A stretch of 64,000 bases of DNA from Bryobacterales bacterium (lineage in GTDB: Bacteria; Acidobacteriota; Terriglobia; Bryobacterales; Bryobacteraceae): contig JADLCT010000108.1 of assembly GCA_020847045.1 (NCBI GenBank), positions 19,001 to 83,000 on the forward strand, given 5' to 3'. How positions within the stretch are numbered: position 1 is the first letter of the stretch; every line of letters starts with the position of its first letter. Below, one piece after another: positions 1-8,017 of the stretch. Below the pieces are notes generated by a model, which made no database searches, was not told the DNA's origin, and saw nothing but the letters and a program-made list of their open reading frames with translations. Position numbers and translations under genes: made by a program.

Positions 1-211
1 GCGCCCGCTCCACCATCGCCGTGATCTCCTCCTCGCGCCGCAGGTCGGCGCGCAGCCACAGCACTTCGCCGCGCTCTCCTTCCGCCTCGGCGCGGTGAGC
101 CTCATCGAGATACCCGGCGGCGACGCGATCACCGCGCGCCCGGAACCAGTCCACTACGGCCAGTCCGATCCCTGTGGCTCCGCCGGTTACCAGAATGCCC
201 CGGCCAGTCAT
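1..211 (-). CDS. SDR family oxidoreductase, partial (C-terminus outside window)
   Basis: Only the first 70 or so codons are present; the gene runs off the left edge. The protein starts with a Rossmann-fold NAD(P)-binding motif, TGGATGIG, at about residues 8-15, the glycine-rich signature of classical short-chain dehydrogenases. An acidic residue follows strand 2 (YLDEAH), which suggests NAD preference, and ADL follows strand 3. The ATG at 211 overlaps the stop codon of the M81 peptidase gene by four bases (ATGA), so it is translationally coupled as the last visible gene of a four-gene minus-strand operon. An in-frame ATG at 217 is the alternative start. The catalytic Tyr-Lys motif lies outside the window, so the substrate cannot be judged. 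Confidence 0.85.
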   Translation of the reverse strand, partial: MTGRGILVTGGATGIGLAVVDWFRARGDRVAAGYLDEAHRAEAEGERGEVLWLRADLRREEEITAMVERA

Positions 212-1698
212 CCCCATGACGCCTCCTCCAACGGATAGAGCGGACGCCGCCGCCGCCGGTGTGGGAAGACCCGCGGATTGTCCGCCGTCACGCCCGGCGT
301 GTCCACCAGCAGAATTTCGGCGGCGATGGGCTCATACGCCGCGCGCGGCGCCACGACGCCTTTCACGATGATGAGCCTCTTCCGGGAAGCGTCCACGCCC
401 GCATGCAACAACTGCTCCAGGCTCATGGGCGCCATCCGCCGCGACGTGAGCATCACCGTGTGACCATCCGCCGTCTCCACCACCGCTGTCAGCCCCTGAT
501 CGCACGCTCCCCAGCCGCCATGCCGCACCTGGCGCTCCACGAAACGGCCATCGGTGAGAACGCGCACCACGCCTTCGAGGCTCACCGGCGCGCCGTGGCG
601 GTCATCGGTCTTGCCGCCCACTCGCAGGCGCACCGTTGCGCCAGGGCCTAGCGCCGCGCACTCGGCCGCCGCGGCGGGGTCATACAAAATCACCAGGGCG
701 TCCCGCGCCTCCTGCCGCAAAGCCTCTTTGAACAGGATGGTGGAATCGCCCGGCGAGCCCGCGCCCACGTTGTCGCCAACGTCCATCAGCACCACCGGCC
801 CGCGCGCGGCCAGGCGGGCATGGCGCACGCCCTCCTCCGGCGATGGCAAGGACCCGGTAAGCTCGCCGCGCATCTCCCAGGCGCGCAGCGCCATGTGCCG
901 GGCGGCGCGCCGGGCCAGCGCCTCGTCGCCTTCGGCCACGGCCCAGAAGGACGCGCCCATCTCCTCGACATCGGCATAATAAAAACCCATCGCGATACTC
1001 GCCGAAAGGATCCCCGGCCATTGCATCACCTCGGTGATGCCGTCATAGAGCTGCCGCGCCGCACCTCCGGCCGTGTGCTGCCGCGAGATGGAAATCAGCA
1101 GCGGCGGCGTTTCCAGCGCCTGCACGGGCCGCGCCTCGCCGCGCAGCGTGCGCAGTAGAAGCGACGCCGCCTCCTGGCCGCGCTCCCGCTGGTCCAGGTG
1201 AGGATTGGTGCGATAGGCCACGGTGGCCGTGGCGAGCGAGATCAGCCGCGGCGATACGTTCGCGTGCAGGTCGAGCGTAACGGCGATGGGCACCTCCGGC
1301 CCCACCGCCTCCCGCACGCGGCGCAGCAATTCACCGTCGGCGTCCGGGTGCGTCTCGCTCACCGTCGCGCCATGCAGCGCCAGCAGCACGCCATCCAACG
1401 GCATGGCGCTTCGCAGATCCTCCAGCAGCTCCGACGCAATCCTCTCGAACGCCTCGCCCGACACCGTGCCGCTGGGAATGGCCATGGCGGCGAGCAGCGG
1501 CGCGGCTTCCGCCTCCTCCGCGTCCAGCACGTCCAGAAACCCGCCAAGCTCGTGATGTGCTCCGGCCCACCGCGCCAGAAGGCCCGGCCCGCGCGTCAGG
1601 CTCGCGGCCTGGAAACTTTCATAGGCCGTGGGCACTCCGAGAAAGGTGTTCGACTCGTGCAGGAACCCGCCCACGCCGATACGCCACTTCCTGCTCAT
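208..1698 (-). CDS. M81 family metallopeptidase (MlrC-like)
   Basis: This 496-residue protein has the hallmarks of the MlrC/DUF1485 family: GGFLHESNTF near the N-terminus, LALHGATVSE and TLDLHANVS in the middle (probable zinc-binding Asp and His), AYRTNPHLD, and DVGDNVGAGSPGDST opening the C-terminal domain. Family members are zinc enzymes named after microcystinase C, but many act on small amides in catabolic clusters. No signal peptide is seen, so it should be cytoplasmic. The ATG at 1698 gives an ATGA overlap with the upstream PLP-enzyme gene; an in-frame ATG at 1707 is possible. Neighbouring PLP enzymes and an SDR suggest catabolism of a small amino-containing compound; the substrate is unknown. 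Confidence 0.9.
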   Translation of the reverse strand: MSRKWRIGVGGFLHESNTFLGVPTAYESFQAASLTRGPGLLARWAGAHHELGGFLDVLDAEEAEAAPLLAAMAIPSGTVSGEAFERIASELLEDLRSAMPLDGVLLALHGATVSETHPDADGELLRRVREAVGPEVPIAVTLDLHANVSPRLISLATATVAYRTNPHLDQRERGQEAASLLLRTLRGEARPVQALETPPLLISISRQHTAGGAARQLYDGITEVMQWPGILSASIAMGFYYADVEEMGASFWAVAEGDEALARRAARHMALRAWEMRGELTGSLPSPEEGVRHARLAARGPVVLMDVGDNVGAGSPGDSTILFKEALRQEARDALVILYDPAAAAECAALGPGATVRLRVGGKTDDRHGAPVSLEGVVRVLTDGRFVERQVRHGGWGACDQGLTAVVETADGHTVMLTSRRMAPMSLEQLLHAGVDASRKRLIIVKGVVAPRAAYEPIAAEILLVDTPGVTADNPRVFPHRRRRRPLYPLEEASWG

Positions 1699-2720
1699 GC
1701 GATCCACTCCCGCAGAGCCTGCTGCACGGCATCCGGTGCAAGCGGCCCGCCCGCCGGCGTGATGTGGCTTTGCACCGATGCCGTGTCCTTGCTTCCATGT
1801 CCCGTCACCAGGCAGACGCAGCGTTCGCCCGGCTTCACCACGCCACTGGCCACGGCGCGACGCGCGCCCGCCAGCGCCGCCGCCCCGGCCGGTTCACAGT
1901 AGATGCCCTCTTCACGCAGCATCTCCCGCTGCGCTTCGAACACCTCCGTATCATCGACGCCGAACGCTTCGCCGCCCCCTTCGCGCAACATCCGCACGGC
2001 CAGGCTCGCGTCAATGTCAAAGGGTACCGACAGCCCGCTGAGGCGCGTGGCGCTCTCGACAGGTTCGACACTTTTCGACAGCCGCACGGCGTTCAGCACG
2101 GTCGGGCATCCGTTGGGTTGCACGGCGTGCACGCGCGCGCCGGGGCTGTTGCGCCGCATCTCCGCGCTTACGGCCGCGAACAGTCCGCCGCCGCCCACCG
2201 GCGCGAAGACGTGCGCCACATCCGGCGCCTGCGCCACAATCTCGCGTGCAATCGCCTTCACGCCCTCCATCCCCACCGGGCAATACCGGAAGGCCGACAC
2301 CACCAGCGCCGCGCGCCCTCCGTCCGTGAACTCACGCAGATCCGCGAACACAGCTTCGGTTACCTCCGGAGACGTGGCGAATCCGGTGACGCGCAGCAGC
2401 CTCGCCCCGTGCGCCTCCATCTGGAGAAGCTTGGCCGCCGGCGCATCGGCGTTCACCACAATCGCGCAGGCCAGCCCGTAGCGCGCGCAGTACGCCGCCA
2501 GCGATGCGCCCGTGTTGCCCGACGAGGTGGCCACGCACACGCGCACGCCGCGCGCCAGCAGGTGTTCCAACTCCGCCGCGATGAAACGGTCCTTGTATGA
2601 ACCCGTCGGGTTGACCATCTCCAGCTTGAACGCAAGACGCGCGCCAAGCAGTTTGGCTCCGATGCGGCAACTTTCGACAAGCGGCGTACCACCCTCGCCC
2701 ATGGTCACCCGGCGTCCCAT
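1695..2720 (-). CDS. Threonine synthase / threonine dehydratase-like PLP enzyme
   Basis: This is a 341-residue fold-type II PLP enzyme. GEGGTPL near the N-terminus and NPTGSYKDR, whose lysine is the predicted Schiff-base residue, are typical of threonine synthase. SSGNTGAS is the conserved substrate-binding loop and VGGGGLFA is the phosphate-binding glycine loop. It starts four bases after the aminotransferase stop and overlaps the M81 peptidase start. Threonine synthase acts on O-phosphohomoserine, but no other threonine genes are nearby. Linkage to an aminotransferase, and to a divergent RidA that removes reactive enamines, fits a dehydratase or beta-elimination role equally well. The exact reaction is not resolved. 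Confidence 0.85.
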   Translation of the reverse strand: MGRRVTMGEGGTPLVESCRIGAKLLGARLAFKLEMVNPTGSYKDRFIAAELEHLLARGVRVCVATSSGNTGASLAAYCARYGLACAIVVNADAPAAKLLQMEAHGARLLRVTGFATSPEVTEAVFADLREFTDGGRAALVVSAFRYCPVGMEGVKAIAREIVAQAPDVAHVFAPVGGGGLFAAVSAEMRRNSPGARVHAVQPNGCPTVLNAVRLSKSVEPVESATRLSGLSVPFDIDASLAVRMLREGGGEAFGVDDTEVFEAQREMLREEGIYCEPAGAAALAGARRAVASGVVKPGERCVCLVTGHGSKDTASVQSHITPAGGPLAPDAVQQALREWIA

Positions 2721-2724
2721 GGAT

Positions 2725-4059
2725 TCAGCCGATGGCGCGCCGCACCGCTTCCAACGTTTGCTCCACGTCGTTCACACCGTGCGCCGTGGACAGATACCAG
2801 CGGCCGTCCGGCAATACGAGCACGCCTTCGTCCAGCAGCGCCAGCGCGAAATCCGAGTACATGGCCGTATCGGCGGCCATCGACTCGCGGTAGGTGCGCG
2901 CTGGACGCTCCTGGAAGCTGATGTGGAACACTGGACCACCGCCGGCCGCCACCACGGGAAGGCCCGCCGTGCGCAGCAGGCTCTCCATGCCCGTTCGCAA
3001 CTCCTCGCCCCTCGCCCACAAGCCCCGGTACGCCGCGCCGTCATCCTGCGACAACTCTTCCAGCGCCGCCTTGGCCGCCGCCAGCACGATGGGGTTTCCG
3101 TTGAGCGTGCCGGCGTGGACCACTTTGCCTTCCCCAATCAGTCCCATGTACTCCCGCCTGCCCGCCAGCACGCTGAGCGGCAACCCCCCGCCGGCCGCCT
3201 TGGCGAACGTGGCCAGGTCGGGCACAATCCCGTAGTGTTGCTGAGCGCCGCCCAGCGCCAGCCGGAAGCCTGTGATCACCTCGTCAAAGATGAGCAGGGC
3301 GCCATGCCGGGACGAAATCTCGCGCAAGAACGCAAGGACCCCGGGTTCGGCGGCCAGACATCCGCTATTACACAACAGCGGTTCGCAGACGATGGCGGCG
3401 ATGTCCGCCCCGGCTTCGTCGAACGCCCGCTCGACGGCCGCGCGGTCATTCCATTCCACGGCCACAGCCTCGCGGCCGGGCCGCTGGCCCAACCCCACCG
3501 GAATGGCCGCCCCGCCCGAGGCTTCAATCTGCTGCCGCGTAGGCCGGTAGCTCACCAGCACGCTGTCGTCCCAGCCGTGATAATGGCCTTCGAATTTGAG
3601 ATACTTCGTGCGCCCCGTCGCCGCGCGCGCCACGCGCAAAGCCACCTGCACAATCTCCGTGCCGCTGTTGGCAAAGGCCACCAAATCCGCGCAGGGAATG
3701 GCGCGGCACAGCATTTCGGCCACCTCATATTCGAGGTCGTGCTGCGCCCCAAAGGTGTGCCCCTTGCCCAGTTGGGCCTCGATCGCCCGGTTCACCACCT
3801 CTGGCGCGTGCCCCAGAATGAGTGGTCCCCAGGCCAGCGTGTAATCCAGATAGACGTTGCCGTCCACGTCGGTGATGCGCGCCCCGCTGCCCCGTTCGAA
3901 GTACAGCGGCGATGGGCGCGCCGAACGTCTGAGCGCCGTCGAAACGCCGCCCGCCAGAGACTTCTGCGCTCTGGCGTAGCGCGCCAGCGAGCCTCCGGTT
4001 TTTGACCGGACGCTCTCCTCGCGCCTCGCTGCGTTCCAACGATTGGGGGGTGTGGCCAT
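2725..4059 (-). CDS. Class III aminotransferase, glutamate-1-semialdehyde aminomutase-like
   Basis: This 444-residue protein is a class III PLP aminotransferase. The motif DEVITGFR supplies the aspartate that binds the PLP ring nitrogen, FAKAAGGGLPLS holds the PLP lysine, and HAGTLNGNP follows as in glutamate-1-semialdehyde aminomutase. NSGTEIVQVALRVARAATGR and the GHYHGWDD segment also match that subgroup. The chosen start is the ATG at 4059 (MATPPNRW); the in-frame extension to 4125 is low-complexity and unlikely. It is the first gene of the minus-strand operon and diverges from ridA. No haem-synthesis genes are nearby, so a catabolic transaminase or aminomutase role is more likely than a HemL role. 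Confidence 0.88.
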   Translation of the reverse strand: MATPPNRWNAARREESVRSKTGGSLARYARAQKSLAGGVSTALRRSARPSPLYFERGSGARITDVDGNVYLDYTLAWGPLILGHAPEVVNRAIEAQLGKGHTFGAQHDLEYEVAEMLCRAIPCADLVAFANSGTEIVQVALRVARAATGRTKYLKFEGHYHGWDDSVLVSYRPTRQQIEASGGAAIPVGLGQRPGREAVAVEWNDRAAVERAFDEAGADIAAIVCEPLLCNSGCLAAEPGVLAFLREISSRHGALLIFDEVITGFRLALGGAQQHYGIVPDLATFAKAAGGGLPLSVLAGRREYMGLIGEGKVVHAGTLNGNPIVLAAAKAALEELSQDDGAAYRGLWARGEELRTGMESLLRTAGLPVVAAGGGPVFHISFQERPARTYRESMAADTAMYSDFALALLDEGVLVLPDGRWYLSTAHGVNDVEQTLEAVRRAIG

Positions 4060-4148
4060 ATCCAGACCGCTATTATCGCAGTAGCCGCCGCGCCCGCCTC
4101 CCGCGCCGGGTCCTCTGCCGCGCATCCTCTAAAATAGGATCTACGACG

Positions 4149-4586
4149 ATGACCCCCCAACAGACCGCCGAGAAACTCGGCATCTCCTTCGAGAAGCAGA
4201 CCCCCGGCTACCTCAACCTCTGCGTCCGCACGGGCAACCTCCTCATCACCTCCGGACACGTAAGCACGTTGAAGGGCAAGCTGGGCGCCGGACTCACCAC
4301 GCCGGAAGGCTATGAAGCGGCCAAGGATTGCGCGGCCAAGATTCTGAACTCCGTCTGGAACGTCCATGGCACGCTCGACGGTTTGCGCGTGCTGAAGCTG
4401 CTCGGCTGCGTAAACTCGGCGCCGGACTTCATCGAACACCATCTTGTGATCAACGGCGCCTCGGACCTGCTCCATGAAATCTTCGGCAAGTCCGGCGACG
4501 GCTTCCACGCCCGCTCCGCCTTCGGCTTCTCCTCGCTGCCCACCGGCGTCGCCGTCGAAGTGGAAGCGATTTTCGAGGTCAAGTAG
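4149..4586 (+). CDS. RidA family protein (enamine/imine deaminase-like)
   Basis: This 145-residue protein belongs to the YjgF/YER057c/UK114 family, in the slightly longer subgroup that begins with a short helix. LLITSGHVS and the distal LKLLGCVNSAPDF segment are family landmarks, and HARSAFGFSSLPTGVAVEVEA corresponds to the C-terminal strand with the conserved arginine that contacts the substrate carboxylate. RidA proteins hydrolyse reactive 2-aminoacrylate-type enamines made by PLP enzymes. It is transcribed divergently from an operon with two PLP enzymes, which fits that role. A Shine-Dalgarno-like AGGA at 4136-4139 precedes the ATG at 4149. Confidence 0.9.
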   Translation: MTPQQTAEKLGISFEKQTPGYLNLCVRTGNLLITSGHVSTLKGKLGAGLTTPEGYEAAKDCAAKILNSVWNVHGTLDGLRVLKLLGCVNSAPDFIEHHLVINGASDLLHEIFGKSGDGFHARSAFGFSSLPTGVAVEVEAIFEVK

Positions 4587-4602
4587 TCATCTCTCCCGCC
4601 CG

Positions 4603-4621
4603 GGGCGGCCCCGCGCCGCCC
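4603..4621. terminator. Hairpin between convergent RidA and DASS genes
   Basis: A seven-base-pair GC stem (GGGCGGC at 4603-4609, GCCGCCC at 4615-4621) with a five-base loop fills the gap between the stop codons of the two convergent genes. There is no U-tract, so intrinsic termination is uncertain, but position and symmetry suit a bidirectional transcript end. Confidence 0.4.
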
Positions 4622-6043
4622 TCACCAGTATCCGATCACACGCCACCAGGCGAATCCCACCGTCGACCAGATCGTCAGATTCACCAGCGAGACAACAAAG
4701 CCCACCTTCCACCACGTCCGGAACGGAACATACTCATGCGCGAAGAACATGGGCGATGGCGTGGTGCCGTAGTGCGTCAGTCCGGCGGCCAGGTTCGTGA
4801 AACAGGCAAACGCGAAGGCCACCAGGCCCACTGGCGCCCCCGTGGCCACCAGCACGGCCAGGAACGGTGGGTACATGGCGAGTATGTGCGCCGTGATCGA
4901 AGCGAACGCGTAGTGCGCATAGAAGTAAACGGCGAGCGAAACAGCCAGGATCACCGGCCAACTGGCTTCGCCCAGTAAAGACCCGGCCCAGGCGGCGAAC
5001 TCACGCGTCACACCCGTGTTGTTGATCGATTTGCCCAACTGCACCAGGCCGCCGTACCAGATAAAGATGTCCCAGGCCGACTTCTCGCTTTTCACATCCT
5101 CCCAGGTGATCACGCCCGTCAACAGCAGAGCGCAACTGCCCGCCAGCGCCGTCACGGTGATGTCGATTCCGTGAATCGCGCTGGTGGCCCATAGCCCGCA
5201 CACGGCGGCAAAAACGGCGGCCAGAATCCACTCCTGCCCCCGGAGCCGCCCCATCTTGCGCAGTTCGCCAGCCGCGAACGCCGCCGCTTCCGGTGTGGCC
5301 CGAATCTCGGGAGGGTTCAGCTTCAGCACCACCCAGGGCACAACCGCCATGGAGCACAAGCCCGGCACAATCCCCGCCAGGAACCACTTCGTCCAGTCGA
5401 TCGGGTATCCGGCGCCGGTGGCGATCTTCGCCGCCAGCGCGTTGCTCGCCTGTCCCGTGAAGAACATGGCCGCGCTAATACAGATGCCCTGATACACAGC
5501 CGTAAACAGAAAGTTGCCCAGACGGCCGGCACTCGTATGCGGATGCGAATCGTACAACTCGGCGATCGAACGCATAATCGGTAGCACCACTCCGCCCGAG
5601 CGTGCTCCATTCGAGGGGATGATCGCCGCCAGCACCATGTCCGACAACGACAGCGCATAAGAAATACCCAGGGAACTGCGTCCGCACAGCCGCACGAAAA
5701 ATAAGGCGATGCGCCGCGCCAGCCCGGTGTTGATCAGCGCCCGCGAGATAAAAAAAGCGGCCATCACCAGCCACACCGTCGGGTCGCCATAGCCGGACAG
5801 CGCCTGTGCAATGGTGAGCCCCCCAAAGGCTGCCGACAACGTGACCGCCAGCAGGACCAGCGCGCCGCCCGGGATCGGCTGCAGTATCAAACCGGCGATG
5901 GTGGCCCCGAAAATGCCGACCAGCCGCCATCCCTCCGGCGTCACCGAAGCAGGCTTGGGCAACAGGAATTGAATTGCGAAATAGATCGCCACCAGCGCGG
6001 CGAACCGGCCAAACCGCTGATGAGTCTTCGCTGAATCGGACAC
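4622..6043 (-). CDS. DASS family sodium-coupled anion symporter (SLC13/CitT type)
   Basis: This is a 473-residue polytopic membrane protein with about 11-13 hydrophobic segments. It contains the DASS signature PSNGARSGG near residues 143-151, equivalent to the SNT/SNG sodium- and carboxylate-binding motif, and a second half-repeat with NLAAGLTHYGTTPSPM. Family members import di- and tricarboxylates or sulfate with sodium. The start is GTG at 6043; a perfect TATAAT lies only eight bases upstream on this strand and no Shine-Dalgarno sequence is visible, so the mRNA may be leaderless. It converges on ridA and may feed the adjacent PLP-enzyme operon with an anionic substrate, which is inference. 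Confidence 0.9.
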   Translation of the reverse strand: MSDSAKTHQRFGRFAALVAIYFAIQFLLPKPASVTPEGWRLVGIFGATIAGLILQPIPGGALVLLAVTLSAAFGGLTIAQALSGYGDPTVWLVMAAFFISRALINTGLARRIALFFVRLCGRSSLGISYALSLSDMVLAAIIPSNGARSGGVVLPIMRSIAELYDSHPHTSAGRLGNFLFTAVYQGICISAAMFFTGQASNALAAKIATGAGYPIDWTKWFLAGIVPGLCSMAVVPWVVLKLNPPEIRATPEAAAFAAGELRKMGRLRGQEWILAAVFAAVCGLWATSAIHGIDITVTALAGSCALLLTGVITWEDVKSEKSAWDIFIWYGGLVQLGKSINNTGVTREFAAWAGSLLGEASWPVILAVSLAVYFYAHYAFASITAHILAMYPPFLAVLVATGAPVGLVAFAFACFTNLAAGLTHYGTTPSPMFFAHEYVPFRTWWKVGFVVSLVNLTIWSTVGFAWWRVIGYW

Positions 6044-6051
6044 GAGCGGCG

Positions 6052-6057
6052 ATTATA
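6052..6057 (-). promoter_or_regulatory. -10 element (TATAAT) for the DASS transporter
   Basis: On the minus strand a perfect TATAAT (followed by CGC) ends eight bases before the GTG start at 6043. No convincing -35 hexamer is present at 16-18 bases. The predicted transcription start falls at or next to the GTG. Confidence 0.45.
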
Positions 6058-6144
6058 TCCCAGCCCTTCGTTTGGACTACGGAATTGGTACTGGCAGCGA
6101 ATCCCCATTGGCCCGTCCAACACGCCCTTCCATACTGAGCCCAC

Positions 6145-7206
6145 ATGAGACTCAATCCGCTTTGGACTCCGCTGCGGGCCCTGGTGGGAGGCGCGCTGTG
6201 CAGCGCGCTCGCCTGCGCCGGCACGTTTACCATCACAAACCTCGGCCACTCGAACTTCGACACGGAAGCCTCCGCGATCAACGCCTCTGGCGCGGCAGCG
6301 GTGACCTCTTTCCTTGACGGCCCGCACGGCATCGCCTCCGGAATCAACGGCCAGGGTTGGGTGGCCGGAACGGTGTTCGCGGATCACGGTCCGCAGGCGA
6401 CGCTGTCCCATGGCGGACGGTCGTGGGCCGTGGAAGGCGTCGGCGGCGGCTCCTTCGCGCGGGATGTCAACAACGCGGGCCTGGTGGCCGGAAGCGACAA
6501 CGGCAAAGCATTCGTCGCACATAACGGCCAGGTGTCTTATCTCTCTCATTCCATGGGGACGCTGCTCGATTCCGCGAATGCCATCAACGAGGCCGGCGCC
6601 GTGGCCGGAACGATGCTGGACGAGACGGGCGTTTCGCGCGGCTATCTTTGGTACAACGGCCAAACCGTTTGGACGGGCATGTTGGGAGGCCGGCACAGCG
6701 CCGCCACGAATCTGAACGATTCCGGCCAGGTGGTGGGCCATGCCGCGACGGCGGACGCCTGGATGCACGCCTACCTGTCCCAGGACGGTGTGACGGTCGA
6801 TCTCGGCACGCTCGGCGGCAGTTCGAGCTACGCCTATGGAATCAACAACCGGGGTGACGTGGTGGGGTATTCCTGGCGTGCCGATGGGGCAATGGCCGCC
6901 TACTTATGGACCAACGGGATCATGCTGGATCTGTCGTCGCTGGTCGAAGGCCTCGGCGGGTGGGAGCTTTCCACGGCCTTTGGAATCAATGATGCGGGAC
7001 AGATCGTGGGAACCGGATTCTTCCAGGGAAGGCGCAGCGCGTTCCGGCTCGACCCTGTGGCGGCTGCCGCCAAGTCCGGCCTTGTGATGCCGAACCAGGG
7101 GGCGGGCGCCGAGACGCCCGAGCCGTCAACCGGGTTCCTGATTTTCATGGGAGTGGTCTGCGTACTCATCTCCCGCCGGTTGGGGGATACACGGAAATCT
7201 GAATAA
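6145..7206 (+). CDS. HAF-repeat protein with PEP-CTERM sorting signal
   Basis: This 353-residue exported protein has an N-terminal signal peptide (hydrophobic stretch ending in LACAGT). Six or so degenerate repeats of the form 'INxxGxVVGxS' follow, for example GINNRGDVVGYS and GINDAGQIVG, with HAF-type DLGTLGG elements; they predict a beta-propeller-like surface protein. The C-terminus has a PEP-CTERM tripartite signal: TPEPSTG, a hydrophobic helix (FLIFMGVVCVLI) and a basic tail SRR. Such proteins are processed by exosortase and are often linked to extracellular polysaccharide. No exosortase gene is in the window. A TTGGCC/CATACT pair at 6109-6136 could be its promoter. Confidence 0.9.
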   Translation: MRLNPLWTPLRALVGGALCSALACAGTFTITNLGHSNFDTEASAINASGAAAVTSFLDGPHGIASGINGQGWVAGTVFADHGPQATLSHGGRSWAVEGVGGGSFARDVNNAGLVAGSDNGKAFVAHNGQVSYLSHSMGTLLDSANAINEAGAVAGTMLDETGVSRGYLWYNGQTVWTGMLGGRHSAATNLNDSGQVVGHAATADAWMHAYLSQDGVTVDLGTLGGSSSYAYGINNRGDVVGYSWRADGAMAAYLWTNGIMLDLSSLVEGLGGWELSTAFGINDAGQIVGTGFFQGRRSAFRLDPVAAAAKSGLVMPNQGAGAETPEPSTGFLIFMGVVCVLISRRLGDTRKSE

Positions 7207-7233
7207 GGATCGGAGCCGCACCATCCGATTTTT
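7205..7233 (+). terminator. Rho-independent terminator after the HAF/PEP-CTERM gene
   Basis: A perfect six-base-pair stem ATCGGA/TCCGAT (7209-7214 with 7224-7229) has a nine-base loop and runs directly into TTTTT. The stem extends to ten pairs if two G-U pairs are allowed. It starts at the stop codon of the HAF protein gene and ends before the transglycosylase start. Confidence 0.6.
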
Positions 7234-7241
7234 CAATCAGG

Positions 7242-7982
7242 ATGAGGATTCTGGCTTTCGTGATCGCGGCCGTCACGGTTGTTGCGCAAACGCCGCCAGT
7301 GAATCCCACCGCTCCCGCCGCGCCCGGCTCCACGTCGAGCACGGCGCTGGCTGGCGCGCAGCAGGTGGATGGAATCCGCGAGGCAATGAGCCCATCCCTG
7401 GACAAGCAGCGGGACTCGGTACGGCGGCAGGTGCGCGTGGCGCAGCCTGTGAACCCCGGCTGGTACACCGTTCCCTGGCCGTCCATGCAGTGGACATCTC
7501 CGGTGCCGGCCTCTGAATCTCCACCGGGGTTGCCGGGGCTGGCAACGAACGCCGGCTGGAGGCCAGACTGTGATCCTGTGCCGGAGCCGCGTCGGGAGGA
7601 GTTGTTCCAGAACGCAGCGGACCAGCACAGAGTTGACGTGGGCTTGCTCCGCGAGGTGGCCCGAAAGGAGTCGGCCTTTTATCCCTGCGCCGTCAGCTCG
7701 AAGGGCGCTCTCGGTCTGATGCAACTCATGCCCGGAACGGCTGCCGCGATGGGGGTGGCCGACCCGTTTGATCCGGAGACGAACGTGCTGGCCGGAGCGC
7801 AACTGCTCGCCTCCCTGCTGGGGCGGTACGGAGGTGACCGCCGGTTGGCTCTGGCCGCCTACAATGCCGGGCCCAGCCGCGTCGAAGATTACGGCGGAGT
7901 GCCGCCGTTCCGGGAGACTCAAAATTATGTCGGTAAGATTCTGGAAGCCCTTGGCGCCGGTGTCGTGGGCGCATCGCAGTAG
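7242..7982 (+). CDS. Lytic transglycosylase, SLT (Slt70-type) domain
   Basis: This 246-residue secreted protein has an N-terminal signal peptide (MRILAFVIAAVTVVAQ), a proline-rich low-complexity linker to about residue 105, and a C-terminal SLT domain. The catalytic glutamate is in RKESAF, followed by SSKGALGLMQLMPGTAAAMG and LALAAYNAGPSRV, all hallmarks of soluble lytic transglycosylases. These cleave peptidoglycan between MurNAc and GlcNAc to form 1,6-anhydro-MurNAc. The short C-terminus ends soon after the AYNAGP helix. A terminator hairpin separates it from the upstream gene. Confidence 0.92.
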   Translation: MRILAFVIAAVTVVAQTPPVNPTAPAAPGSTSSTALAGAQQVDGIREAMSPSLDKQRDSVRRQVRVAQPVNPGWYTVPWPSMQWTSPVPASESPPGLPGLATNAGWRPDCDPVPEPRREELFQNAADQHRVDVGLLREVARKESAFYPCAVSSKGALGLMQLMPGTAAAMGVADPFDPETNVLAGAQLLASLLGRYGGDRRLALAAYNAGPSRVEDYGGVPPFRETQNYVGKILEALGAGVVGASQ

Positions 7983-8017
7983 CACCGTACGCTCGGGCGC
8001 GCCCGCCTTCCCGTGCT

